From: an endosymbiont of Escarpia spicata
GTDB taxonomy: Bacteria; Pseudomonadota; Gammaproteobacteria; Chromatiales; Chromatiaceae
Assembly: GCA_003349915.1 (NCBI GenBank)
Contig: QFXE01000018.1
Span: 1 to 64,000 of the forward strand
Length of the DNA stretch: 64,000 nt
Direction: 5' to 3'
Shown: positions 1 to 9,010 of the stretch, one piece after another
How positions within the stretch are numbered: the first letter of the stretch is position 1
Layout of the letters: each line of letters opens with the position of its first letter
Position numbers and translations under genes: made by a program
The notes under the pieces: generated by a model
What the model was told of the DNA's origin: nothing
The model's input: the letters and a program-made list of their open reading frames with translations, nothing else
Database searches by the model: none

Positions 1-2216
1 ACAACTATCCTGACACAGGGGGGTTGCTACCTGCTGGCCCAACAGATCCCCTTTAACACCCTGGAGATAATCTGGGATCCTGATCAGTGGCTGTTTCTGT
101 TATTGAACTATCTGCTACTGCTCATTCCATTTTTTTTGCAGCCAATGCAATCTGCCTCAGTTTTATCAAGTTCAATCAACAGATTCCTAAGATTTATGCG
201 TTTGACCTGTCGGGGGCCGGATTGGGCGCGTTGGGTGTGATCATTGCGCTCTATCTGCTGAAACCGTCCCATGTTCTGCAGCTGATAGCGGTTGCTGGTC
301 TGTTGGCATCAGTTGTTGCTGCGTTTGAGAGCCGCATAGAGCAGCGCAAGCGTGTGGCTGTCATTCTGCTGGCGCTCATGCTGCTGCCAGAGCAGTGGCT
401 AGTGCCGAATATGTCGGAATACAAAGCCCTCAATCAGACACTGCGTATCAGCGGCACCATGGTGAAGGAGGAGCACAGCAGTCCTCTTGGTCTGGTGACA
501 CTGTTGGAGAGCCGAAAAATCCCGCTACGCCTGGCCCCCGGCATGAGTCTGAACAGCAGCGTTGAGCCCCCTCCCCAGTTCGGCCTGTTTGTCGATGGTG
601 ATGGCCCCGGCGCCATCACCCGCTATGACGGTAACAGGGAGTCACTGGTTTATCTCGATTACCTGGTATCGGCCCTGCCTTATCATCTCAGAGAGATAGG
701 AAAGGTTCTGATCATGGGTATGGGGGGTGGCAGTGACATATTGCAGGCTGAATTCTTTGGCGCTGATCAAATCGATGCCGTGGAGGTGAATCCGCAAATT
801 GCCAGCCTGTTTCAACACGCCTATGGCAGCTTCTCCGGATGGTCTTTGTTGCAGGAGAAAATCCGGATCCATATCTCAGATGCACGGGGATTCGTTGCCG
901 GCAGCCGGGAGCAGTACGACCTCATTCAACTCTCGCTGCTGGATTCTGCTGCCGCCTCATCCGCTGGTCTCTATGCGCTCAATGAAAGCTATCTCTATAC
1001 TCGGGAGGGGATAAAGGCGTATCTGGATCATTTGCGGGAGGGTGGTCTGCTTTCGATAACCCGCTGGGTCAAACTGCCACCGAAGGGTGGGCTGAAACTC
1101 TTTGCCACGGCTGTCGAAGCACTGCGCCTGTCCGGTGTTTCAAACCCAGGTGATCAGCTGGTCATGATCAGGGGATGGAATACCACGGCGCTGGTGATCA
1201 AAAACGGCCCATTTACTGAACAGGAGATTCGTCAGTTGATCTCGTTTTGTGATGCCCGGTCATTTGATCTGGTTTTCTATCCAGGCATCACTCCGGAGCA
1301 GATCAACACTTATAATATTCTGCAGGAACCGTACTACTATCAAGGTGTCACGGCACTGCTTGGAGATGAACCGGCACGTTTTATTTCCGACTATAAGTTC
1401 GATATCCGTCCAGCCACCGATGACCGGCCCTATTTTTTTCATTTCTTCAAATGGTCGACTCTTCCCGAGATCCTGCGGCTGTACAGGCAAGGTGGGGTAA
1501 CCTTACTGGATCTTGGTTATCCGGTGCTGATTCTTACCCTGTTGCAGGCGCTCTTCGCCAGTCTCGTTTTGATACTGTTGCCGCTCTGGTTTCTGAAGAG
1601 AGAGAAGAGAAAAATAGAGAAGAACTATCCATGGAAGGTAGTGACCTATTTTACGGCTATCGGCCTCGCCTTCCTGTTTATAGAGATCGCCTTTATTCAG
1701 AAATTCACGCTCTTTCTCGCCCACCCTATTTACGCTGTTGCCGTTGTTCTTTGTGGTTTTCTGGTCTTTTCAGGCATTGGCAGTCATTATGCAGGGCGCC
1801 TGCTCGAGCAGGGGCGAAACAGGCCGCTTCCGCCAGTTATCCTGACTCTCGGGATAATCGCTCTGGGCTACCTGTGGCTGTTGCCACCCCTGTTCACCTG
1901 GTTGGCAGCCCTGCCGGATGTGGCAAAGGTGGTGATCACCCTGATACTGATAGCACCCTTGGCATTCTGCATGGGGATGCCATTCCCGCTGGGATTGGCT
2001 CATGTTGCCGGATATGCCCCTCATCTGCTGCCCTGGGCATGGGGTGTCAATGGCTGCGCTTCTCTAATAAGTGCTATTTTGGCAACCTTGCTGGCGATCC
2101 ATCTGGGCTTTACCTGGGTGATTCTGCTTGCTGTATTGCTCTATAGCCTGGCGGCATTGCTGGAGTTGCATGTCGTTCCTTGGGGGCAGACCATTATCAG
2201 GCGCAAAGTCAACTAA
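1..2216 (+). CDS. Spermidine synthase-like integral membrane protein; 5' end outside window, apparent frameshift
   Basis: A Rossmann methyltransferase/spermidine-synthase domain lies at about 560-1070, with glycine-rich SAM-site motif MGMGGGSD (about 714-737), the acidic motif DAVEVNP and a DARGF loop. It is followed by a hydrophobic C-terminal half with about seven membrane segments (1510-2200). The substrate is unknown; such membrane-fused SpeE homologues need not make spermidine. The continuous reading frame after the frameshift can start only at GTG 87, which has no ribosome site. However, the family-like N-terminal sequence (QQIPFN..EIIWDPDQW) is readable from base 1 in another frame and joins this frame at the eight-T run 130-137; one extra T would give a continuous protein through IPFFFAANA. 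The gene therefore begins before the window and is either frameshifted or carries a homopolymer error. Family call is solid; intactness is uncertain. Confidence 0.8.
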
Positions 2217-2460
2217 GTGTCTGTTCCAAGCGAGAAGTAAGAATTCACCAGAGACGCCCGTAAACGGTCCATTCCTGTACCACTCCTCGTGGCGATGGTG
2301 GGCTTGATAGCAATGGAACGGTGGGCCAATAGCTCTGAATTTTAGGAAAAAGGGCGTTTATTCTTCCTACTCCCCATATATCCCATTAAATATTCTCATC
2401 AATCCCTTTATTTTTAATTGGTTAGCAGTCATTATTAAGAAATCATCTAATATTTAGCTT

Positions 2461-5094
2461 ATGGCCCTGAAGAAAACATCAAAAAAGGATCTCCAGACAA
2501 GGCTTGACCAGCTCAAGGAGAAGGTCGAGACGATAACCATGCGTCTCGACAGGCAGTCCTATGCCCACAGCAAACTCAAGGGTAAGGTCAAGTACCTTTG
2601 GCGCGACGCCAGCGATCTGTTGGGGGTTCGGGCCAGCCTGCAGTCTCAATTGCAGGGACTCGCTGATGCGAATGAAGGATTGCCGTACAAGTGTCGGCTA
2701 TTGCAAGAGGCGGATGATCGGCTCGAACAACAGCAAACCGACCTTGCCCAAACCCTCTCATCTATTCAACAACAACTGGATGCGCTGCAGCAGGATAATG
2801 ACCTGGGGGGTGAATTGGCATCCCAGGGGCAACGCCAGCAGGAGCTGGTACAGGCCACCGAAGGCCTGGCCGCCAAACTACACGATCTGGAGGTTAGCAC
2901 CTCACTGGTGGAGCGTGCCGGTGATGATCTGGAGACGCGCGTCAACACCCTGGAGAGCAGTGCCTCCGAGATCCTCAAACGACAGCAGGAACTGGACGAA
3001 CTCGCCCATGGGCTGAATGATCATGTGGAGGTTTTGCCTGCTCTACAGAAGCACCTGGATAAACTGACTTCTGACCTCAATACTCTGTGGGACAATGCAG
3101 ATGGCATGGGTGTCAGCCTGAAACAACAGACCCACATCACCACGCTGCTGGGTCAGTCTCGCGATGATTTGGCCGACCGTACCGGGGCATTGGAAAACGA
3201 GCTCCGCACGTTAGCAGAACAGCAGTCACAGCATCTCAGTCCGCTATCAGACAAGATGGCCGGGCTTCAGAAGGCACTGGATCACCTCTCCAACCAACCC
3301 CAAGACTTGCCGGCCAGCGGTAATGACACCCGGCTGCACGACTTGGAAGAGACCACTTCACGGGTGGAACGTGCCGGGGATGAGATCCAGGCACGCACCG
3401 AGACACTGGAAAGCAGTGCCGTCGAGTTATCCAGCCAGCTGCAGGCCATGGAACGGCAGTTATCAGAACTGGTGGGAGGAGCCGGCAGTCCTGAGTCGGA
3501 CAAGGTGGAACTGGACGATCTGTACCGTTCCCTTGAGCAGCAACTCAACGGATTAAAGTCTAAACAGTCGGCCAATCATTCCCTCCTCGAAGAATTTCTC
3601 AGCCGCACCGGTGACTTGGAGAAGGCTGCGGTTACCCAGGCGGAACATACCGATATCTACTCCAACCGGCTCGCCACACTGACCGAAGAGTTGCATGGGC
3701 TGCTGGCTTTGGAAACAGATCGCCGGCTCGACGATCTGGACCTGCGGAACAACACCCTTGAGCAGTCCCTGCAAGGAGAACGGGGACGCATCAGCGAGCT
3801 GGAGCAAGTCGGTGTGTCGCTCAACGAACAGCTTAACTCGGCCGTTTCCGATACCGGAGCTTTAGAAGAACGGATCAACGCACAGGGAACTGGCAGTGAA
3901 CGGCTCAACAATGAGATTGATCGTTTGGATGGTGAGTTTCAGGCGCTCAACAGAAGCATGCAAGAACAACTGCATGTTCACGACGCCCGGCTGCTGGAAC
4001 AACAGCAGCAGCTTGACGGCGCTGTTGACGGCCAAAGGGAAATCACCGACGCGTTACGCAGCCGACTTGACGAGCTGAAGGTTGAGCTTCAGGAGACAAA
4101 CAGAAGTACTCAGGAACAACAGCAGGACCAGGATATCCGGCTGGTGAAACAGCAGCAGCTTGACGACGTCGTTGTCCTCTACAGCGAACCGACTGACAAT
4201 ATAAATAGCCGACTGGATGATCTGGACAACGCGCATCAGGCACTGCAGGAGAAGAGTGAAACCCTGCAGGTGCAACAGGCGCAGCAGAATGATGAGACCC
4301 AAGGCCTGAAGCAGCGATCGCTGTTGCTGATGATGTTGCTGCTGCTGATCACCGCTACAGTCGGCTTTCTGCTGTTCAGGGATTCCACGACCCCCGAGGA
4401 GCCACAGCAGGTCGACAAGGCGGAACCGGCCGTCATCAGTGAACCTGCCAGCGATTCGACAAAACTCGAAAACGAGGTGGCAGGGTTGCGACAGGGGCTG
4501 TCTCAACTGGGGGATTCCGTAGCGCAGGTTACCCATTCGGTGGATGAGATCAAGGCCAGCGTGGATCCTGAGTTGCCCGGCAAGGTTAATCGACTGGCGG
4601 ATAATCTGGAGACCCTGAGCCAGGAAAACCTGCAGAAACAGCAGGAGAGCGTCAGGTTGAAAACATCTCTGCAGCAGGAGAGCGCCAGGCTGAAAACATC
4701 TCAGCAGCAGGTGCAGGCAGAGCTGGATAAAATAACCGGCAAGGTAAAGGCCCTGGAACGGAACGCCCCAAACCTGATGGTCATGGCTGCTGCCCAGACT
4801 CCGGAGGGCCTGCAGTGGATGAAGGCTCAGCAGTTGGGCCATTTTACCCTGCAGGTAGTCGGGGTTCACAAACGGGAATCCCTGGCGCGATTCATCAGGC
4901 AGCAGGGTATCGAGGCCGACAGCGCTATCTACCACACCGAACACCAGGGACAAAAATGGTACGTCTTGTTCTATGGAAACTATGAAACCCTGGAGCAAGC
5001 GAAGGCAGCCACCAGGCAGTTACCCGCAGACCTCGCTGCTTACAAGCCCTGGATTCGCCGGATTCCTGAGACCGGTGGACTCTTTCCGCTTTGA
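2461..5094 (+). CDS. Long coiled-coil, single-membrane-span SPOR-domain protein
   Basis: 877 residues. Residues 1-615 are almost entirely heptad-rich, Gln/Leu/Asp/Glu-dominated coiled coil. One membrane span is at about 621-638 (SLLLMMLLLLITATVGFLLF). A second coiled coil (about 665-770) follows, then a C-terminal SPOR-type domain (about 785-870, with HFTLQVVG, KWYVLFYGNY and ARRLP-like spacing), the fold that binds denuded peptidoglycan at division septa. The layout implies a cytoplasmic rod tethered to the inner membrane with a periplasmic wall-binding end. Internal duplication is visible: LHDLE..VERAGD..LESSA recurs at residues 140 and 292, and QQESxRLKTS occurs twice near residue 720. The start ATG 2461 has a poor ribosome site. 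No close named homologue recognised; a cell-envelope or division role is inferred from the SPOR domain. Confidence 0.75.
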   Translation: MALKKTSKKDLQTRLDQLKEKVETITMRLDRQSYAHSKLKGKVKYLWRDASDLLGVRASLQSQLQGLADANEGLPYKCRLLQEADDRLEQQQTDLAQTLSSIQQQLDALQQDNDLGGELASQGQRQQELVQATEGLAAKLHDLEVSTSLVERAGDDLETRVNTLESSASEILKRQQELDELAHGLNDHVEVLPALQKHLDKLTSDLNTLWDNADGMGVSLKQQTHITTLLGQSRDDLADRTGALENELRTLAEQQSQHLSPLSDKMAGLQKALDHLSNQPQDLPASGNDTRLHDLEETTSRVERAGDEIQARTETLESSAVELSSQLQAMERQLSELVGGAGSPESDKVELDDLYRSLEQQLNGLKSKQSANHSLLEEFLSRTGDLEKAAVTQAEHTDIYSNRLATLTEELHGLLALETDRRLDDLDLRNNTLEQSLQGERGRISELEQVGVSLNEQLNSAVSDTGALEERINAQGTGSERLNNEIDRLDGEFQALNRSMQEQLHVHDARLLEQQQQLDGAVDGQREITDALRSRLDELKVELQETNRSTQEQQQDQDIRLVKQQQLDDVVVLYSEPTDNINSRLDDLDNAHQALQEKSETLQVQQAQQNDETQGLKQRSLLLMMLLLLITATVGFLLFRDSTTPEEPQQVDKAEPAVISEPASDSTKLENEVAGLRQGLSQLGDSVAQVTHSVDEIKASVDPELPGKVNRLADNLETLSQENLQKQQESVRLKTSLQQESARLKTSQQQVQAELDKITGKVKALERNAPNLMVMAAAQTPEGLQWMKAQQLGHFTLQVVGVHKRESLARFIRQQGIEADSAIYHTEHQGQKWYVLFYGNYETLEQAKAATRQLPADLAAYKPWIRRIPETGGLFPL

Positions 5095-5103
5095 ATGATG
5101 TTA

Positions 5104-5131
5104 GGGCCAGCTTGCTGGCGAATTATTCGCG
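5104..5131. terminator. Overlapping palindromes between convergent genes
   Basis: GCCAGC-TT-GCTGGC (5106-5119) is a perfect 14-base palindrome and overlaps GCGAAT-T-ATTCGC (5118-5130). It sits 9 bases after the stop of the SPOR gene and before the stop of the opposing DUF2459 gene. There is no T-run, so a bidirectional hairpin terminator or a REP-like remnant are both possible. Confidence 0.4.
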
Positions 5132-5188
5132 GTAGAGTTAAAGGCGCGAATCAAGTCGTGAAATTGGTACTCACCCACGGCTTTGGCT

Positions 5189-5857
5189 TCACTCCGACGG
5201 TTCCGGTCCCGCTTGCACTACCATTCCAAACTTTCGCGCTTGGGACATGAGACTTTCCACGGTAATGGTGCTTGCTGGGGTGATGGGAAGGCCGGAGGCG
5301 TGCAGCGTCCGGGCGGTCCAGACGTTGCAGGTGTTGAACAAATGGTAAACCTCTTTGGATAGATAGAAGCGGCTGTTTCCGTAGAGGCCGGGACCCAGTG
5401 ACATGGTGTTACCTGCCTCGTCCCTGGCGAAACTTTCCCCAATAGTGCGCGAGAGATGCTCAAAACCGGCAGAGGATAGCTCGATTCTAATGATCTCGCT
5501 AAAGGGGAAATAGGCAGGCACAGTGCCATTGAAACCGACAATATGCAGGACGCTGGCGGTAGGCAACAGGCCCGTCTTGAGGATGATTCCCATGTGGGAA
5601 TCCGGTGTCTGGTAGTAATCCTTATCTCCCCAGCCTACCTCTAGATATTGTGCATCGGGAAAATCCTCCGGTGCTGGCCAGATGCTGTCGGGGAGGTCGG
5701 TGCGCCGCAACACAATTCCGGCGTGCCAGCCGTGGCTCACCAGAAAAATCGTATGGCTCGGCTCGCTTTCACTCGGAGCGGGTGCATCCCTGACCGGTGC
5801 TGCACAGGCGCAGCAGCTGACAGCGAGGAACAGGATCCAGATTCGAATCCTGCTCAT
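5189..5857 (-). CDS. DUF2459 family lipoprotein
   Basis: 222 residues from the ATG at 5857. I prefer this to an upstream ATG at 5908 because it places a basic-hydrophobic leader (MSRIRIWILFLAVSCCAC) directly at the start, with a lipobox-like Cys near residue 14-17, so the product is probably exported and lipidated. The body has the DUF2459 (TIGR02117-type) signature: FLVSHGWHAGIVL, EVGWGDKDYYQ, a GL..YG..RFYLS segment and FNTCNVWTARTL, containing the conserved His and Cys that suggest a papain-like/NlpC-like fold. Its biochemical function is not known. It converges on the SPOR gene and is followed upstream by the glgC stump. Confidence 0.75.
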   Translation of the reverse strand: MSRIRIWILFLAVSCCACAAPVRDAPAPSESEPSHTIFLVSHGWHAGIVLRRTDLPDSIWPAPEDFPDAQYLEVGWGDKDYYQTPDSHMGIILKTGLLPTASVLHIVGFNGTVPAYFPFSEIIRIELSSAGFEHLSRTIGESFARDEAGNTMSLGPGLYGNSRFYLSKEVYHLFNTCNVWTARTLHASGLPITPASTITVESLMSQARKFGMVVQAGPEPSE

Positions 5858-6070
5858 TCCAGCGGTGTCATTACAGTCGCGACTTTGCTCATTGCGGCGC
5901 TTATCCAATAGCCCAATTCATGTTGGCCACCCAGGCGAGAGGCGATCAATATGGCGGGACTTTTTTGCGAAGCCAGAAGCGTCCGGATAACTCCTTTGAA
6001 AAGCTTCTATACTTTAAGGGCTTCTGATCTGTTCTATATCCCGGGTGCTGCGAAAATTCGGGATCCAAGA

Positions 6071-6421
6071 GTGAGTATAATGCATATCAGCACACTGGCC
6101 ATGGTGCTGGCCGGCGGTGTGGGTACCCGGCTCTATCCACTGACTCGGGACCGGGTAAAACCGGCAGTGCCTTTCGGGGGTATCTACCGTCTCATAGACT
6201 TTGTCCTGAGCAATTGCCTCAATTCCAATATTCGCCGTGTCTGTGTGCTTACCCAGTACAAGTCTCTCTCGCTGGAGCGGCACATTCGCTACGGCTGGTC
6301 CTTTCTTCCTCATACCCTGGAGGAGCATATTCAAATCCTGTCACCCCAGCAGCGGGTCGATAGTTCCTGGTATCAGGGAACCGCCGATGCGGTTTACCAG
6401 AACGTCTATTCTATAGACTAG
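6071..6421 (+). pseudogene. glgC: 5' remnant of glucose-1-phosphate adenylyltransferase
   Basis: From ATG 6080 (or in-frame GTG 6071) the frame gives an excellent GlgC N-terminus: [18 protein letters not shown] (nucleotide-binding loop), [19 protein letters not shown] and a [12 protein letters not shown] motif, then stops at 6421 after about 113 residues. The intact enzyme has roughly 420 residues and makes ADP-glucose for glycogen. No reading frame between 6422 and 6623 continues the protein, so about three quarters of the gene, including the sugar-binding and allosteric parts, is missing. The break lies about 120 bases before a REP-like repeat, consistent with deletion or rearrangement. The stump could not be an active enzyme. 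No other glg gene is present in the window. Confidence 0.85.
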
Positions 6422-6538
6422 TCCAGGTGGGGTGGTTGTGATTCCCCGGCGCATGAAGATCAAGAAGGGCAAACAATAAAAATGGGTCGCCCATTAGCCG
6501 ACTCCGTGCAAGGGTATGCAGGGAACTATTGAGAAGTT

Positions 6539-6597
6539 ACGCCGGAATCCAGCAAGTCGTTGAATTCTCTGGATCCCAACCTGCGCCGGGATGACGT
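6539..6597. repeat. REP-like interrupted palindrome
   Basis: An imperfect inverted repeat: CGCCGGAATCCAG on the left and CTGGATCCC..CGCCGGGATGACG on the right, around a central GAATTC. It resembles the short 'GTCATCCCGG...GGATCCAG' intergenic repeats common in gammaproteobacteria. It lies between the glgC stump and the end of the amphi-Trp gene. No second copy was seen in this window. Confidence 0.5.
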
Positions 6598-6623
6598 GGT
6601 TTCACTAAAACGTATATTCCCGG

Positions 6624-6902
6624 TTAACGGCGTGAACGTACTGCCAGGGATTTTTCCTTCTTCTCCGGTGATTCATCCACCTGCCAACTGATACGCATGT
6701 TGATCCGGTGTCGACCTTGTCGCTTGGCTGCGGTCAGTTTGAACTGCAACAGACCCTCCGGTTCCATCACGATCTCGCCATCTGCATCGCTGAAGCTGAG
6801 GTGCCCCTCTTTGAGACCCTGGCTAATGGATTTGAGCAGGTCACGGATGGCTTTTGTGTCCTGCAGTGATTCGTGCCTGAAGCTTTTTCCATCGGTTCTC
6901 AT
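6624..6902 (-). CDS. amphi-Trp domain protein (GAK system)
   Basis: 92 residues from ATG 6902, which overlaps the stop of the upstream metallophosphatase gene as ATGA (6899-6902), so the two are translationally coupled. The protein has the small amphi-Trp layout: a helical, charged first half (LQDTKAIRDLLKSISQGL..G.L.FSD), then alternating strands EIVMEPEGLLQFKLTAAKR and RINMRISWQVDE with a conserved late Trp, ending in a basic tail. Family function is unknown; family naming (TIGR04354, from memory) places it with HprK-related kinases, GAK ATP-grasp enzymes and CofD-like proteins, all of which are present here. It may be the small substrate or adaptor of the system; that is inference. It is the last gene of the minus-strand operon. 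Confidence 0.8.
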   Translation of the reverse strand: MRTDGKSFRHESLQDTKAIRDLLKSISQGLKEGHLSFSDADGEIVMEPEGLLQFKLTAAKRQGRHRINMRISWQVDESPEKKEKSLAVRSRR

Positions 6903-8296
6903 GCGGTTCGATTTCCTCGTATAGACTTGTGACGCTTGCCCGCAGCTTTGCGTGCCTTGTGTCTTTTTTTCACCAAGGCCTGTGGCTCGAAGACTTTGAT
7001 GTTGGGGTAGTCGTTGCTGATGCCCAGTACCTGCCCCCCCGGGTGGAAGATGGTCACTGAGGCACCGTGTCCTGTCAGGCCTTCCTTGCTGCGCGTGTTG
7101 CGATCCAGGGACGTGTCGCACTCAAAGTTGATCATACCCTTGCGCAGCATTATCCGCTGGCCATGCAGCAGGTTGCGGTGACCGTGTACGATGGCGTGGA
7201 TACCCTTGCGGTGCATCAGATCCACGCCGTAGGGCGTGAACGGCATATCCACCGGCCTGTACTTGGTACGCAGGGTGTTCGCCAGCGATCCGTAGTAGAA
7301 GGCAAAGGGATCGCTCCAGGTCTCTCGGCAGAACTGACGGTTCAGGTAACCGATACCGTGATTGGCGATCAGGCGGCAGATACGGTCATTCAACCCTGCA
7401 TGGATGAAGAGGAAAGCACCTTCGCGGTGGGCCAGGCGCAGTTTGCGGTAAAACCAGGTAAATTCGCCCTTGGGATGCAGAAAAATTTCCTGGAACTTGA
7501 GTGTCGCTGCATAGGCAGTGCGCAGTGACAGGCCGATCTCCTCACACCCCTGAGTGAACTGCTGCACCTTCTCTTTCAGGCGGTGCAGTTCTTTGGCGAT
7601 GCCAGGGTCCGGCATCATCCATTCGGCCCGCATGGGGAATTCATCGAACCATTTTTTTGAGGGGAACAGTCGTTGCCTGCATTCCCGTGTTCTGGGTATC
7701 CCGCGTAGCCGGTTCGAGCCCTTGAGGTATTCTTCGGCGATCTCCTTAAGCAGTGGTATAGCCTTGGGACCCATGCGTACGAAAAAGTGTTCGATACGTG
7801 GGTCGTTGCTTCCATCCACTGCGCGCATGCCGATCATTGTCCGGATATCGTGGTTGCCGGCCAGTACCGAGACCCTGGCTCCCCGTTTCTTCAGCCTATG
7901 GATGCTACGCAGCAGGCGTAGCACGCTGGGACCTTTGTCGAAACAGTCACCACCGATCAGGATGCGGCCCTTACGAGCTGCTTTGGTGAGTTTGTAGTCC
8001 TTGTCTCGTGCGCCGGTTTTCTTAATCAGCCCGGATGCCACTAATGATGCGTGGAATGCATCGGTATCGGCATGCAGATCGCAGATAAAATATAGCGGCC
8101 GTTTGGGCCATTTCCATGGTGCCTGCTCGATCAGTTGGCCCAGCACCTCGATGCGAGCGGCTTGTTTGGGGGTTTCTTTCGCGAGGGAGTGGTGTTTGCC
8201 GAGCAGCCAGGATTCACCCTGGGCTGGTAACTTTGGTTGCAGCCAGCGTTGGCCCTGATAATCGGGTATGTGTTTGGTAGTTGTGCGCTGTTTCAT
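6899..8296 (-). CDS. Calcineurin-like metallophosphatase (GAK operon)
   Basis: 465 residues. All the metal-binding blocks of the calcineurin-like phosphoesterase fold are visible in order: CDLHAD (72-77, D-x-H), GGDCFDKG (115-122, GDxxD), GNHD (147-150), HAG (299-301) and HGH (371-373). A long insertion of about 140 residues separates GNHD from HAG, rich in aromatic and charged residues and specific to this subfamily. It is probably cytoplasmic, as there is no signal peptide. The chemistry is hydrolysis of a phosphomonoester, diester or diphosphate; the substrate is not known. It lies 24 bases downstream of the histidine phosphatase gene and overlaps the amphi-Trp gene by four bases. Confidence 0.85.
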   Translation of the reverse strand: MKQRTTTKHIPDYQGQRWLQPKLPAQGESWLLGKHHSLAKETPKQAARIEVLGQLIEQAPWKWPKRPLYFICDLHADTDAFHASLVASGLIKKTGARDKDYKLTKAARKGRILIGGDCFDKGPSVLRLLRSIHRLKKRGARVSVLAGNHDIRTMIGMRAVDGSNDPRIEHFFVRMGPKAIPLLKEIAEEYLKGSNRLRGIPRTRECRQRLFPSKKWFDEFPMRAEWMMPDPGIAKELHRLKEKVQQFTQGCEEIGLSLRTAYAATLKFQEIFLHPKGEFTWFYRKLRLAHREGAFLFIHAGLNDRICRLIANHGIGYLNRQFCRETWSDPFAFYYGSLANTLRTKYRPVDMPFTPYGVDLMHRKGIHAIVHGHRNLLHGQRIMLRKGMINFECDTSLDRNTRSKEGLTGHGASVTIFHPGGQVLGISNDYPNIKVFEPQALVKKRHKARKAAGKRHKSIRGNRTA

Positions 8297-8320
8297 GTCC
8301 GGAGTTAGTTATTGTTATTT

Positions 8321-9010
8321 TTAGTCGTTATAGGCATCGCCGCCGCGTACCTTCCAATCACCGGCTATCTGCTGCCAGCTTCCATCCGGCATGTTCTCCA
8401 GAAACACTGGTCGACCATGATACATGCTAAGTGCAGCGATCTGTTCGAAGGCCAGCACGCCCAGATGATGGGCGGCGTGGCGGAACGCAGCACCGTGGCC
8501 GACGAAAAGTTTGAGCTGGTCGACGCTAACGTTCGCTGACGGTCCAGCCATGCGTTCACGCAGGTGATTTGCCACCCGTTCTCCGGCTTGCATGAGCGAT
8601 TCGGCTCCCTGCAGGGGCAGGCAGTAGTGGCTGTTGGATTTCCAGTCCGATGGCGCCTCTGGGTAACGTGGATCCTGCTGCAGGATTTTTTCGATCTCGG
8701 CCACACTGAGGTTGGCCAGGCAACCCATGCCTCGCTCAGCCAAGGCGTCGAAGGAATCCACTGTTGCTTCTGGGGTGACCAGCGTCTCAGCGATAATCTG
8801 TGCAGTCTGCCAACCGCGCAGCATTCGGGAACTGTCGATGACAGGTGCCAGCTGCCAGTTGTGTTGCAGCAGCGTATCCTGCACCTCCTTGGCTGCCTGG
8901 TGGGCGTGTTCCCTGCCAGCCGCGTTCAGCGGATAGGGTTGATGGGCACTGGGGGCTCCCGACCGCTGGTGATAATCACCGTGCCGGATGAGTGCGGCGA
9001 TTCGCCTCAT
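8321..9010 (-). CDS. Histidine phosphatase superfamily protein (GAK operon)
   Basis: 229 residues from ATG 9010, chosen because it overlaps the preceding stop as ATGA (9007-9010) and directly precedes the catalytic motif. The phospho-accepting His is in ALIRHGDYH (residues 6-14), and the second catalytic His lies in LKLFVGHGAAFRH, as in phosphoglycerate-mutase-like phosphatases. The region between has an S-R-M-L-R-G-W-Q-T-A segment typical of the branch's 'R..T' pocket. The substrate is unknown. It forms a tight group with the SixA-NUDIX fusion upstream and the metallophosphatase downstream, so three phosphohydrolases are produced together. Confidence 0.85.
   Translation of the reverse strand: MRRIAALIRHGDYHQRSGAPSAHQPYPLNAAGREHAHQAAKEVQDTLLQHNWQLAPVIDSSRMLRGWQTAQIIAETLVTPEATVDSFDALAERGMGCLANLSVAEIEKILQQDPRYPEAPSDWKSNSHYCLPLQGAESLMQAGERVANHLRERMAGPSANVSVDQLKLFVGHGAAFRHAAHHLGVLAFEQIAALSMYHGRPVFLENMPDGSWQQIAGDWKVRGGDAYND

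Noticed and set aside
4054-4998. 314-codon minus-strand frame opposite the SPOR gene
   Set aside because: Antisense of a coiled-coil region; Leu-rich artefact.
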